Source: Desulfobacterales bacterium (GTDB lineage Bacteria; Desulfobacterota; DSM-4660; Desulfatiglandales; Desulfatiglandaceae). Taken from it: a stretch of 28,103 nucleotides of DNA. Positions 1-7,265 of the stretch are shown here, piece after piece; position 1 is the first letter of the stretch, and each line of letters begins with the position of its first letter. The notes beneath the pieces were generated by a model that was not told where the DNA came from, did no database searches, and saw nothing but the letters and a program-made list of their open reading frames with translations. The stretch covers positions 1-28,103 of the forward strand of contig JAKLQB010000393.1 of NCBI GenBank assembly GCA_022013615.1, read 5' to 3'. Both the position numbers and the translations under genes were made by a program.

Positions 1-234
1 CGGGATCTCCTTTAGTGCATCATCCTTTTTAAGATCAGAGAGAAGGGCGATACCGCTTTTCTGGGGCATCATCAGGTCAAGAAGGATAAGGTCGGGATGA
101 TCTGATTTTACCCTTTCAAGGCCTTCCCGACCGTTGGAGGCATCTACAGTAATATATCCATGGTCTTTTAGGACTGTGGATAGGAATAAAATCACATCCG
201 GATCATCATGCACAATTAATATTTTTTTAGGCAT
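1..234 (-). CDS. Response regulator receiver domain, cut by the left window edge
   Basis: The frame opens at an ATG (234-232) and stays open to base 1, giving 78 residues of a CheY-like receiver domain. The start MPKKILIV is followed by an acidic stretch (H9, D10, D11), and the phosphoacceptor Asp is D53 in LLDLMMP, followed by the usual S60-G61 turn. Family knowledge says such domains take a phosphoryl group from a histidine kinase; the output domain, if any, lies outside the window. One oddity is that the usual first Asp of the acidic pocket (IVDDD) is His here (IVHDD). The first residues match the receiver fold well, so the start is likely right. Single-domain or longer regulator cannot be decided. 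Confidence 0.85.
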   Translation of the reverse strand, partial: MPKKILIVHDDPDVILFLSTVLKDHGYITVDASNGREGLERVKSDHPDLILLDLMMPQKSGIALLSDLKKDDALKEIP

Positions 235-417
235 ATCAGTAACCCCATTTTTTTATTGTTAGTTATACGGCGAGAAAACTTCAAAATCGATATTTCCCCA
301 ATTCTTATCGCACCCTGACTATATTTTCAAGTAAATCTGATGCTTCTATTAGGTCTACTTTTAGCATCAAATTGCCGTAGATCGGGTTGAGTGTAAACGA
401 AACCAAACGTATTTTGG

Positions 418-909
418 TCAATACATTGTGCTTGCAAAAAACTTCCATATTTCCTCACTGGCATCTATCTCAGAACTCAACTTGCCAACCCCTGAACTGG
501 AAAGGTTTTCAGGCTCGCCAAGCCACACATGGTCTCCACCCGCAATTCTGTAACGCTTTACTTGGCTGTGGTCTTGGCATGATCCATAAGTGAACACAGA
601 AACAAGAGAACTATGGACCAATCCATTGATCTCTTGAACCTCTGGCAACTCATTGCATCCATTGAAACGGACCCATATCTTTGCTGTATCTTCAAAAGAT
701 AGCACTCTTGCTCCACCAGGATGTCTGCCTCCTTCATATGGTGTAACAGGATCAGCCGTGCAATGAATAAACAGAATACGCATGGGCGTGCTGGGAGTAA
801 ACCTTCTTGCAAGTCACTCTGACAGGGAGGCCGCCACTACGGCTATGGCCGCAAAATGTTGAGAATGTTCAATGGCCGGGCGCTGGGGCAGAAAAACACC
901 ATTTGAGAA
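418..909 (-). pseudogene. Broken LpqC/PHB-depolymerase-like esterase (second copy)
   Basis: This is a decayed copy of the intact esterase at 2873-3718. The two match closely from near the catalytic Ser (SNG at about 906-898 here) to the C-terminus, but nothing of the first 120 residues is left. An in-frame TGA at 816-814 sits where the intact copy has Trp150 (SVWLAS against SE-stop-LA). Downstream of that stop the frame is open for 121 codons and keeps the Asp region (CTADPVTPYEGG) and the His region (GGDHVWLGE). Without the N-terminal half and the nucleophile motif it cannot form an active hydrolase. It probably arose by duplication followed by truncation. A short protein starting at the ATG at 783 is possible but unlikely to be functional. 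Confidence 0.85.
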
Positions 910-921
910 CTCTGATATAGG

Positions 922-1329
922 TTAGGGCACGACAATGAAAGATCGCTTTTTATGCAAGCGATAGATCCCAAAGTCTTTTTTGTCGAATGTCACAATATGG
1001 TCGATTGAGAGGTCATGCGCAAGAGCAACGAGGGTAGCATCTGCAAAATCCATTGGCAGGTCTTGATACTTTTCCATTAATCTCTTTGCCATCTTAAGAC
1101 TTTCAATACTGGAAGGTACGAGAACTATGGCACCGGACAAAATAAAATCAAATGCCGCGGATTGGGCCTTTGATGAAAAATCGAGCAGATAGAGAACCTC
1201 AGTTAGTACAGCTTCAGAAGTAAAAATTTCACCTTCAAATTGCTTCAACCATTCAACACATTCCCCGTGCCTGCTTTCACTTCGATCAACCAAGGCTACC
1301 CAAGGCCCTGTATCCATGATTACACGCAT
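922..1329 (-). CDS. vapC: PIN-domain toxin, VapC family
   Basis: A 135-residue protein of normal VapC size. The PIN-domain acidic residues are present: D6 in MDTGPW, E44 in LTEVLYLLD, D94 and D97 in MDFADATL, and D116 in TFDKKDF. Proteins of this family are Mg-dependent ribonucleases that cut tRNA or rRNA when released from their antitoxin. The start codon overlaps the stop of the upstream ribbon-helix-helix gene by one base (TGATG), typical of a translationally coupled toxin-antitoxin pair. The RNA target cannot be told from sequence. Confidence 0.88.
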   Translation of the reverse strand: MRVIMDTGPWVALVDRSESRHGECVEWLKQFEGEIFTSEAVLTEVLYLLDFSSKAQSAAFDFILSGAIVLVPSSIESLKMAKRLMEKYQDLPMDFADATLVALAHDLSIDHIVTFDKKDFGIYRLHKKRSFIVVP

Positions 1330-1580
1330 CAGGAGCCCTTTCGAATTTTTTTACTAAGGTAATACCTATGACGTTGCCCGAGATCCTTAATGCCGCTTTC
1401 TGCACTCCCCAGAAGATGCTCGACCTGCTGAAAAGGGCTGATTCTTGTACTATTAAGGTTTTCATCAATAAATTGCTTCATTGCCAGGCGGGCAATATCC
1501 GATTTCTTTAGTCCCATAATTTCTGCCAGAACCGCAATTTTCTCGCCATACTCATCAGGGACTCTCACTGTCAATTGCAT
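1329..1580 (-). CDS. Ribbon-helix-helix antitoxin paired with the PIN toxin
   Basis: A small protein whose N-terminus (MQLTVRVPDEYGEKIAVLAE) fits the beta-strand plus two helices of MetJ/Arc-type ribbon-helix-helix DNA-binding antitoxins; the C-terminal part would wrap the toxin. Two start codons are possible. The ATG at 1586 lies only 2 bases from the AGGAGG (1594-1589), while the ATG at 1580 lies 8 bases away, so 1580 (83 residues) is preferred; the longer form would add Met-Glu. It is first in the two-gene operon, as antitoxins usually are, and probably represses its own promoter together with the toxin. Confidence 0.82.
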   Translation of the reverse strand: MQLTVRVPDEYGEKIAVLAEIMGLKKSDIARLAMKQFIDENLNSTRISPFQQVEHLLGSAESGIKDLGQRHRYYLSKKIRKGS

Positions 1581-1610
1581 CTCCATTTCCTCCTATATTA
1601 TTTTGAATCT

Positions 1611-1639
1611 ATTGTAGTCTTTTTGATTGCATAAGTCAA
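1611..1639 (-). promoter_or_regulatory. Promoter of the toxin-antitoxin operon
   Basis: On the minus strand TTGACT (1639-1634) and TACAAT (1616-1611) are separated by 17 bases, each one mismatch from the sigma-70 consensus. Transcription would start near 1604, about 25 bases before the antitoxin ATG. Confidence 0.75.
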
Positions 1640-1677
1640 CAATTCATTTGAGATTGAATTGGTACTCATGATGAGTA
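1640..1677. promoter_or_regulatory. Candidate operators beside the toxin-antitoxin promoter
   Basis: Two inverted repeats lie directly upstream of the -35 box. The first is CAATTCA-N8-TGAATTG (1640-1661), abutting the -35. The second is TACTCAT-G-ATGAGTA (1663-1677). Ribbon-helix-helix antitoxins bind such repeats as dimers of dimers; binding here is inferred from position and symmetry only. Confidence 0.45.
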
Positions 1678-1927
1678 TGAACGAATGATTACAGAGATGG
1701 GCTAACATCAAGTCTTTTCAGACGATTACCAACGGCGTGCCGATCGTTCTGACTCTGTGCCCCGCAAGAATCATTATTTACCCTTTTCTTTATAACCTAG
1801 GACGATTTGAGATGCATATTCGGCAGCCTGGTCAACTTGTTCTTGGATGAGATCGAGCATTTTTTGAGGAGTTCAGACTAAAATTGCAGATTAAGAAGAG
1901 ATACCATAAGTCGTCCCTGTTCTGATG

Positions 1928-2677
1928 TCATATGAATACCGAACGAAGCAATCCGGCAATGGAAAGTATCATCAATAAAACCAACACATGGCGTCGAAAA
2001 GATGCCTCGTCGGCCTTGACGAACATCCGGCTTCCAATACCAATGCCAAGCAGCAGCGGAAGCAGGCAGACGGCCGTCGTTAGCAAGGTTTCGGAGGTAG
2101 TCAAGCCTTGGAGTGCGGCCATAGCCAGGCTCATCGTGTCTATGCCAAAAAAATAGGCAATGATCGAGGCCCGGGAGACCTTTACTCCCGCCGGTGACGA
2201 TAAGTAGAACAAAATCACAGGTGGGCCACCGATCGCAGCACCACCGTTCAGAATGCCGCACGCTACCCCAGTGGTAATAGTTAAGGCTGTGCCTGGCATT
2301 CGTTTCCACGCAAACCCACATATGAGTAGAATTGCAGTAGCCAGAACCAGCAGGGAGATGGAGATACGCATTGGCGCTGGCGGCACAGTGGCAAGCAGAT
2401 AGACGCCGAAAGGTGTCGCGACGAGGGCTCCCACGAGCAGCCAACGAAGGGAGAACCAGTCTATATCCCTCCAGACCTGTGGTACCAAGCGTATGCTTGC
2501 CAGGACCTCGAGAATAAGTACGGTGGGGACAACCTGGGCTGGCGGGAGCGTAAGCGACATGCTGGTCACGGCCACCATTGCGAAGCCAAAGCCGCTGTAA
2601 CCACGAATGACGCCCGCCCCTAACACGGCGGTGATTGAAACAATCAACGACGAAAGGTCAAGACACAACCAACTCAT
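1928..2677 (-). CDS. TauE/SafE-family membrane permease
   Basis: A 249-residue, strongly hydrophobic protein with about seven to eight membrane segments. It carries features of the TauE/SafE (DUF81) fold: an N-terminal segment with GAGVIRGYSGFG and the second half GILNGGAAIGGPPVILFYLS, which mirror each other as in this two-repeat family. Members export sulfite, sulfoacetate or other organosulfur anions, and many are uncharacterised. The ATG is preceded by GGAGG with 6 bases spacing. It stands alone between the toxin-antitoxin pair and the intact esterase, and the substrate cannot be inferred from these neighbours. Confidence 0.85.
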   Translation of the reverse strand: MSWLCLDLSSLIVSITAVLGAGVIRGYSGFGFAMVAVTSMSLTLPPAQVVPTVLILEVLASIRLVPQVWRDIDWFSLRWLLVGALVATPFGVYLLATVPPAPMRISISLLVLATAILLICGFAWKRMPGTALTITTGVACGILNGGAAIGGPPVILFYLSSPAGVKVSRASIIAYFFGIDTMSLAMAALQGLTTSETLLTTAVCLLPLLLGIGIGSRMFVKADEASFRRHVLVLLMILSIAGLLRSVFI

Positions 2678-2872
2678 GCCCGCCCTCCAATCAATCGGGA
2701 TATGGCGGAAGTCCTCTTTCTCATTTCTTGGTTCTCGCCCAGCAAAGTTACATTAATTTTACTGCCAACAGCGATTTTAGGGCATATCCGCCTGAAAGAT
2801 CAAGCCTCGCGCAACAATTCTAAGTATGACGGAAATTACCAGATCGGCAGCTTGGGTTTCGTTTAATCAGAA

Positions 2873-3718
2873 TTAATTCATTGTGCTTTCAAAGAATTTC
2901 CATATTTCCTCGCTGGCATCTATCTCAGAACGCAACTCGCTAAAACTTGATTTGGGAAGGCCTTCAGCCTCACCCGGCCATACATGCACTCCCCCCTCAA
3001 TTCTGTAAAGTTTTACCTTTGTGCGATCTTGGCATGTGCTATACGTGAATACAGAAACAACAGTTTCGCCATTTAATCCATGGATCTCCTGAACCTCCGG
3101 GGATTTCTTGCAACCATTGAAACGGACCCATATCTTTACTGTATCTTCAACAGATAATACTCTTGCTCCACCAGGCTGCCTGCCTCCTACGTAAGGCGTA
3201 ACAGGGTCAGCAGTGCCATTGATAAACGAAACCGGCATGGGCCTGCTGGGAATAAACCTGCTTGCCAGCCACACTGATAAAGAGGCGGCCACCACAGCTA
3301 CGGCCGCAAACTTATGGGAACGTTCGATGGCCAGTCGCTGGGCCATAAATCCTCCGTTTGAATGACCTGCAACATATATTCTTGTGTGGTCAATAGAAAA
3401 TTTCTCCTGAAGGACCTTGATCAATTTATCTATAAACGCCACATCATCTACACCTTGTTTGTCCGCGTGGGTTATACCGCGACCATCTGCCCAGCCCCGT
3501 TTGAAGCCTTCAGGATAGACCACAATGAATCCTTCCCTGTCAGCAATTACATTGAAACCTGTCTGCCTGATCATCTTTTTTCCAGTTCCGAGGCGACCAT
3601 GAAGGGCTATCAAAAGAGGGAAGAAACTGGAAACTTCATAATTGGAAGGAAGGTGTACGTGGTAACGACGAACCAAATCGTTGGAAACCACTTCTTCTTC
3701 AAAATTCCGCTTTGCCAA
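2873..3718 (-). CDS. LpqC/PHB-depolymerase-type alpha/beta-hydrolase esterase
   Basis: A 281-residue alpha/beta-hydrolase of the family that includes poly(3-hydroxybutyrate) depolymerases and feruloyl esterases. The putative triad is visible: S120 in GHSNGG, D171 in NGTADPVTPY, and H245 in GGVHVWPG. The oxyanion region near HGRLGTGKKM is less glycine-rich than usual (HGGGG in relatives). There is no signal peptide, so it should be cytoplasmic, unlike secreted depolymerases. The start is TTG, supported by AAGGAG 9 bases upstream. A truncated paralogue lies at 418-909. It follows the tctC terminator and probably has its own promoter. The natural ester is unknown. Confidence 0.82.
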   Translation of the reverse strand: MAKRNFEEEVVSNDLVRRYHVHLPSNYEVSSFFPLLIALHGRLGTGKKMIRQTGFNVIADREGFIVVYPEGFKRGWADGRGITHADKQGVDDVAFIDKLIKVLQEKFSIDHTRIYVAGHSNGGFMAQRLAIERSHKFAAVAVVAASLSVWLASRFIPSRPMPVSFINGTADPVTPYVGGRQPGGARVLSVEDTVKIWVRFNGCKKSPEVQEIHGLNGETVVSVFTYSTCQDRTKVKLYRIEGGVHVWPGEAEGLPKSSFSELRSEIDASEEIWKFFESTMN

Positions 3719-3827
3719 ATTATTTTTCTCCTTATCTATGCTTCGTGTCTTGGTGCCCTGATTGGTATGTGAACAGTTACGAACGAGTGACTAAAAGATG
3801 TGTATGGATCATTAACAGCGTAACAAG

Positions 3828-3861
3828 AAAAAAGGAGAGACGAAAAGCCTCCCCTTTTTTT
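3828..3861 (-). terminator. Intrinsic terminator after tctC
   Basis: AAAAAAGG (3828-3835) pairs with CCTTTTTT (3853-3860), extended by GAG/CTC after one A-C mismatch, with a 9-base loop. Read on the minus strand the hairpin runs into TTTTTTCTTG. It lies about 40 bases past the tctC stop and probably ends the catabolic operon. Confidence 0.75.
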
Positions 3862-3899
3862 GCATTTTGATTAGTACGATTATTAAAAGCCTTTATTTT

Positions 3900-4880
3900 T
3901 TACTTCTTCCTCAGCTCCTTAAGAAGAACTTTTAGATATTCCTCTCTATCCTTAAACATCTTGATGACCTGATCCCTGGTCATGACCCTCACAGGGCTTC
4001 CACTTGTCTTCATTTTCCCCATAACCTGTTTGTCTTTAAACATCTTAGGAAAGATATCGGCACACTTAATAATAATATCTTCAGGGACCCCCTTGGGAAA
4101 CGCGACACCTCGAAAATTGACGCTTGAGTCATCTACATCAATACCCATTTCTTTGAAGGTCTTGACATCCGGCAAGAATTCGTGACGTTCCAAATCTGCA
4201 ACAGCAAGAATCTTAATTCTATCCTGGTTTCGATACGCGTCAGAGAGATTATTGAAGCCCGCCTTTACCTTTGCAGCAACAACTGACTGCATGGCCGGCA
4301 CCCCGCCTTTTTCCGGAATATAGGTCAGTTTAACACCAGCAGCCTTTGAAAGCTGTAGGAAAGCGATGTGGTGTCCCACATACATGCCGGCGCCTGTAAC
4401 CGTGATTTTTCCCGGGTTCTTTTTCGCATAATCTATCAGATCCTGTGCAGTGTTAAAAGGGCTGTCCTTTGGTACGATGAGCACAGCCGGGTCTGCCCCC
4501 CAATTGGCAACGGGCTCAAATTTGTTTATATCATATTTGGTATTATATACAATTGACTGTGCAATAAAATGGGGCATATTATAGGCAGTCATTGTATACC
4601 CATCTTTGGAGCCCTTCTCGATAACCCAGTTCCAACCCACTTGCCCTCCTGCACCTGGCTTATTGATGATTACGATAGGTTGGCCCAGATATTCCTCTAA
4701 CCCAGCCATCATACTCACAATGCGGGCTTGAAAATCCGTGGCACCTCCCGGAGAGTACGCTACGATCATACTCACTGGTGACTTAGGGTATTCAGCCTGG
4801 CAAACAGAGCTCACCCCAAAAAAAACTATTCCCACCATTACCAACAATGTCGTGAAAGATAATACCTTAGCCTTTTTCAT
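3900..4880 (-). CDS. tctC: TctC-type solute-binding protein of a tripartite tricarboxylate transporter
   Basis: A periplasmic binding protein of the Bug/TctC family, about 326 residues. The start at 4880 is chosen because AGGAGG lies 6 bases upstream and the product begins with a good signal peptide (MKKAKVLSFTTLLVMVGIVF, with likely cleavage after VCQA). A 29-residue upstream extension of the same frame would bury this signal. Family features are the beta-strand loop YSPGGATDFQARI after the signal and GAGGQVGWNWV further on. Such proteins capture carboxylates and hand them to TctA/TctB. It is the last gene of the operon, separated from tctB by about 200 bases of repeat DNA; the ligand cannot be read from sequence. 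Confidence 0.9.
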   Translation of the reverse strand: MKKAKVLSFTTLLVMVGIVFFGVSSVCQAEYPKSPVSMIVAYSPGGATDFQARIVSMMAGLEEYLGQPIVIINKPGAGGQVGWNWVIEKGSKDGYTMTAYNMPHFIAQSIVYNTKYDINKFEPVANWGADPAVLIVPKDSPFNTAQDLIDYAKKNPGKITVTGAGMYVGHHIAFLQLSKAAGVKLTYIPEKGGVPAMQSVVAAKVKAGFNNLSDAYRNQDRIKILAVADLERHEFLPDVKTFKEMGIDVDDSSVNFRGVAFPKGVPEDIIIKCADIFPKMFKDKQVMGKMKTSGSPVRVMTRDQVIKMFKDREEYLKVLLKELRKK

Positions 4881-4980
4881 TTTTTTCCTCCTCTTTAAAG
4901 ATGAATGTTCTATTGTGCCTTTCAAAACCCAAACCAAAAGTAAGCTCTCTATAAGTCCGGGCTGCACCAGAAAAATCCCC

Positions 4981-5073
4981 TCTCCGAGCCGTAGGCCCTA
5001 CGAGCCGGAGGCCTCAATCCCCCTTTGCAAAAGGGGGAAGCAGTCGGAATGCCCTGACTTATTGAGAAGTTAC
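4981..5073. repeat. Repeat block between tctC and tctB
   Basis: Two hairpins and a shared tail: CGTAGGCCCTACG (4990-5002, perfect palindrome), CCCCCTTT-GCA-AAAGGGGG (5019-5037, 8-bp stem), then TTATTGAGAAGTTAC (5059-5073), which recurs exactly at 7226-7240. The layout suggests a dispersed non-coding repeat; it could also act as an RNA stability or attenuation element within the operon. Confidence 0.6.
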
Positions 5074-5081
5074 CAAAACTC

Positions 5082-5579
5082 CTAAAAAAATATCCCTTTT
5101 GGCGTTTGAACAACCAAGAGCTTATTGAACAACACAAACAGGACCGCTGTAAAGATGAAGGCAATTCCAACCCGCACTCCCCCTATACGCACAGCTAACT
5201 CCTTTCTCCCTAATACAAAGGTGGCCGCAACGAAGAACAGAAAAGCGGACAAATAAAATCCAAGCCACTCCATAACTGCAAAATAGATCACGATTAAAGC
5301 AAAACAGAGGAACACCTGTCCAAAAGGGAACCGTTTGCCCGAAGCTGCATTATCTTGATCTCTTTTTTCGCTGACGCTTGTATTCTGCAGTGGCGGTCTG
5401 TCCTTTTTCTGCCTGAACATAACGCTCTGGAGTAACAACGCCACCGACAGAACGCCCATTATTACAATGACAACCCTGGGAAAGGTCGCAGCACGTGGAT
5501 CCTCCATTAATGACAGAGAACAGTATAAACCAATTGTCCCAGCCAACAATACCACTGAAATGATCAATTCCTTTCTCAC
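5082..5579 (-). CDS. tctB: TctB-type small membrane subunit of the tripartite tricarboxylate transporter
   Basis: A 165-residue protein with four predicted membrane helices, at about residues 5-24, 35-53, 88-108 and 110-155 (the last region holds two), joined by a long hydrophilic loop. This is the size and layout of TctB, the small integral subunit that accompanies TctA. The start is GTG (5579-5577), which overlaps the tctA stop by four bases (GTGA), so the pair is translationally coupled. TctB sequences are poorly conserved, and the call leans on the order tctA-tctB-tctC. Confidence 0.87.
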   Translation of the reverse strand: MRKELIISVVLLAGTIGLYCSLSLMEDPRAATFPRVVIVIMGVLSVALLLQSVMFRQKKDRPPLQNTSVSEKRDQDNAASGKRFPFGQVFLCFALIVIYFAVMEWLGFYLSAFLFFVAATFVLGRKELAVRIGGVRVGIAFIFTAVLFVLFNKLLVVQTPKGIFF

Positions 5580-7084
5580 GCCATTTTCTCCTTTGCCTTC
5601 TTATATGCCTTTATCTCCCCATAAATGCTGTATCCTATGGAGGTGGCACAAAGAAGAATGATGATAATGTTCATAGACCCGGTAAAAAAGTAAGCAAAGG
5701 CCCCTACATCAGTATCAGCAATTAATTTACCTTTGAGGAAATTGTCTTCTGCTATAGGGCCGAGGATTATGCCCAGCACAACGGGGGCGGCAGAGAAGCC
5801 GAATTTGTTTCCTATGTACATCAAGGTTCCAAGGCTGAACATGACAATAACATCATCAAAGCTATTCTGTACGCTATAGGTGCCATAAACTGCCAAAACA
5901 CTTACAGCAGCGATCATATAAAGGTTACGAACACTCATCACCATGTATGAGTACCGGGATATGGTAAGACCAAAAACGCACATGGCCAGTTGAGCCAGCA
6001 CCAGGCTCGCAATAAATGTGTATGTCACAGAAGCATTGTTTAAAAACAGATCAGGGCCTGGAAAAAGGCCATGAATCAAAAGACCGCCTAATAAAACAGC
6101 CGCGGTCGGGCTGCCTGGTATACTCAATGTCAAAAGCGGTATCAGGGAAGGGCCTACCATGGCGTTGTTTGCAGATTCTGCAGCAGCAACACCCTCAGGA
6201 TTTCCAGTGCCGAAACTTTCAGGTTTTTGTGAGAACTTCCTGACCTGATCATATGCGATAAGTCCCGCCACCTGTCCGCCTGCGCCAGGGATAATACCAA
6301 TAATAGAGCCAACAATCGAACCAATCCCAAGTGCCTTAACCATCTTCACATTTTGAATGAATGTCTTAAGCAAAATTTTTTTTTCGGGTTTGTAGACCGG
6401 TCTTTCAATATGCGCATCCAATTTTTCCGCCAGAGAAAAAACTTGTGGAATAGCGAAAAGGCCAATGAGTGCCGGTACAATGGCAATGCCCCCGGTAAGC
6501 ACATCATGAAAAACAAAACGGGGCACCCCCAGAAGAGGACTGTAACCAATGGTGCTGATTAAAAGGCCGAACATCCCTCCAATAAGACCCTTTGCAATTG
6601 ACCCGGATGAAAGCCCGGCCATGACACTGATGCCGAATATTGCGATCCAGAACATCTCAGAAGGTCCGAATTTGAGGGCGATTTTGGCCAGGGGCGGCGT
6701 AAAAAGTATCATGATAAGCATACCGAAGAGCCCACCAATCAACGAACTGATAAAGCAAATATAAAGTGCTGTCTGAGATTTGCCCTGTTGCGCCATGGGG
6801 TGGCCATCCAACAGGGTTGCGATATTGGCGGGTGCTCCGGGAATATTAATAAGGACAGCGGAGATAGCGCCTCCTGCAACCGTGGCCGTATAAACCGCCC
6901 CGAGAAGGATCAAGCCGGTAGCAGGGTCCATGTGAAACGTGAAAGGCACCAGCAGTGCCACAGCCATAGTGGGACTCAAACCGGGTGTGGCTCCAAGAAT
7001 TAGCCCCCCGATCACCCCGAGTACCAGAGTAAGGAGGTTCGTAAAGGTAAGCGCAAGTGGGAAATAGTGAAGGAATTCTGCCAT
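5576..7084 (-). CDS. tctA: TctA-type large membrane subunit of the tripartite tricarboxylate transporter
   Basis: About 502 residues with ten or more membrane helices. The two glycine-rich signatures of TctA are present: GLILGATPGLSPTMAVALL near the N-terminus and GSIIGIIPGAGGQVAGLIAY in the middle, followed by ESANNAMVGPSLIPLLTLSI. The start at 7084 (MAEFLHYFPLAL) is preferred over the ATG at 7111 because GAGGGG lies 6 bases upstream and it matches the usual TctA N-terminus. TctA forms the sodium- or proton-coupled channel for the carboxylate delivered by TctC. It is downstream of the acyl-CoA ligase gene, consistent with transport of the ligase substrate. Confidence 0.93.
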   Translation of the reverse strand: MAEFLHYFPLALTFTNLLTLVLGVIGGLILGATPGLSPTMAVALLVPFTFHMDPATGLILLGAVYTATVAGGAISAVLINIPGAPANIATLLDGHPMAQQGKSQTALYICFISSLIGGLFGMLIMILFTPPLAKIALKFGPSEMFWIAIFGISVMAGLSSGSIAKGLIGGMFGLLISTIGYSPLLGVPRFVFHDVLTGGIAIVPALIGLFAIPQVFSLAEKLDAHIERPVYKPEKKILLKTFIQNVKMVKALGIGSIVGSIIGIIPGAGGQVAGLIAYDQVRKFSQKPESFGTGNPEGVAAAESANNAMVGPSLIPLLTLSIPGSPTAAVLLGGLLIHGLFPGPDLFLNNASVTYTFIASLVLAQLAMCVFGLTISRYSYMVMSVRNLYMIAAVSVLAVYGTYSVQNSFDDVIVMFSLGTLMYIGNKFGFSAAPVVLGIILGPIAEDNFLKGKLIADTDVGAFAYFFTGSMNIIIILLCATSIGYSIYGEIKAYKKAKEKMA

Positions 7085-7133
7085 TTGGATCCCCTCGATG
7101 TAACATCTCAAAAAGTTGGGGCAAATCCGCTGG

Positions 7134-7209
7134 TGTAGGGCGGCTCCCGCCTATCTTTGGCGGGATTTTATGCCACCGTTATTGGCGGGGTATAAAACCC
7201 CGCCCTACA
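7134..7209. repeat. 76-bp REP/MITE-like element with nested hairpins
   Basis: The element is bounded by the inverted termini TGTAGGGCGG (7134-7143) and CCGCCCTACA (7200-7209). Inside are TCCCGCC-N7-GGCGGGA (7145-7165) and GGCGGGG-N7-CCCCGCC (7184-7204). It has no coding capacity and looks like a mobile non-autonomous repeat lying between the ligase and tctA. Confidence 0.65.
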
Positions 7210-7225
7210 AGAAACAAACCCGAAT

Positions 7226-7240
7226 TTATTGAGAAGTTAC
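7226..7240. repeat. Second copy of TTATTGAGAAGTTAC
   Basis: Exact 15-base match to 5059-5073, in the same orientation. The two copies flank the tctA-tctB pair, each next to a hairpin-rich block. Confidence 0.6.
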
Positions 7241-7265
7241 CCCTCGATTACATAACTGTTTCGGG

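Larger units (their letters stand above)
1587..1927. other. Gap between the antitoxin and the permease gene
   Basis: The stretch holds the toxin-antitoxin promoter and operators (1611-1677) and one 28-codon minus-strand frame (1860-1774, MLDLIQEQVDQAAEYASQIV then LGYKEKGK). That peptide is hydrophilic and ends in two stops, but it has no ribosome-binding site and I do not recognise it; it may be the tail of a deleted gene. No terminator or further gene is evident. Confidence 0.4.

Noticed and set aside
1878..2444. A 188-codon minus-strand frame
   Set aside because: It is a shifted frame of the TauE/SafE permease gene, whose own product has membrane helices and family motifs.
3362..3772. A 136-codon plus-strand frame
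   Set aside because: It is antisense to the start of the intact esterase, which has a supported TTG start and ribosome-binding site.
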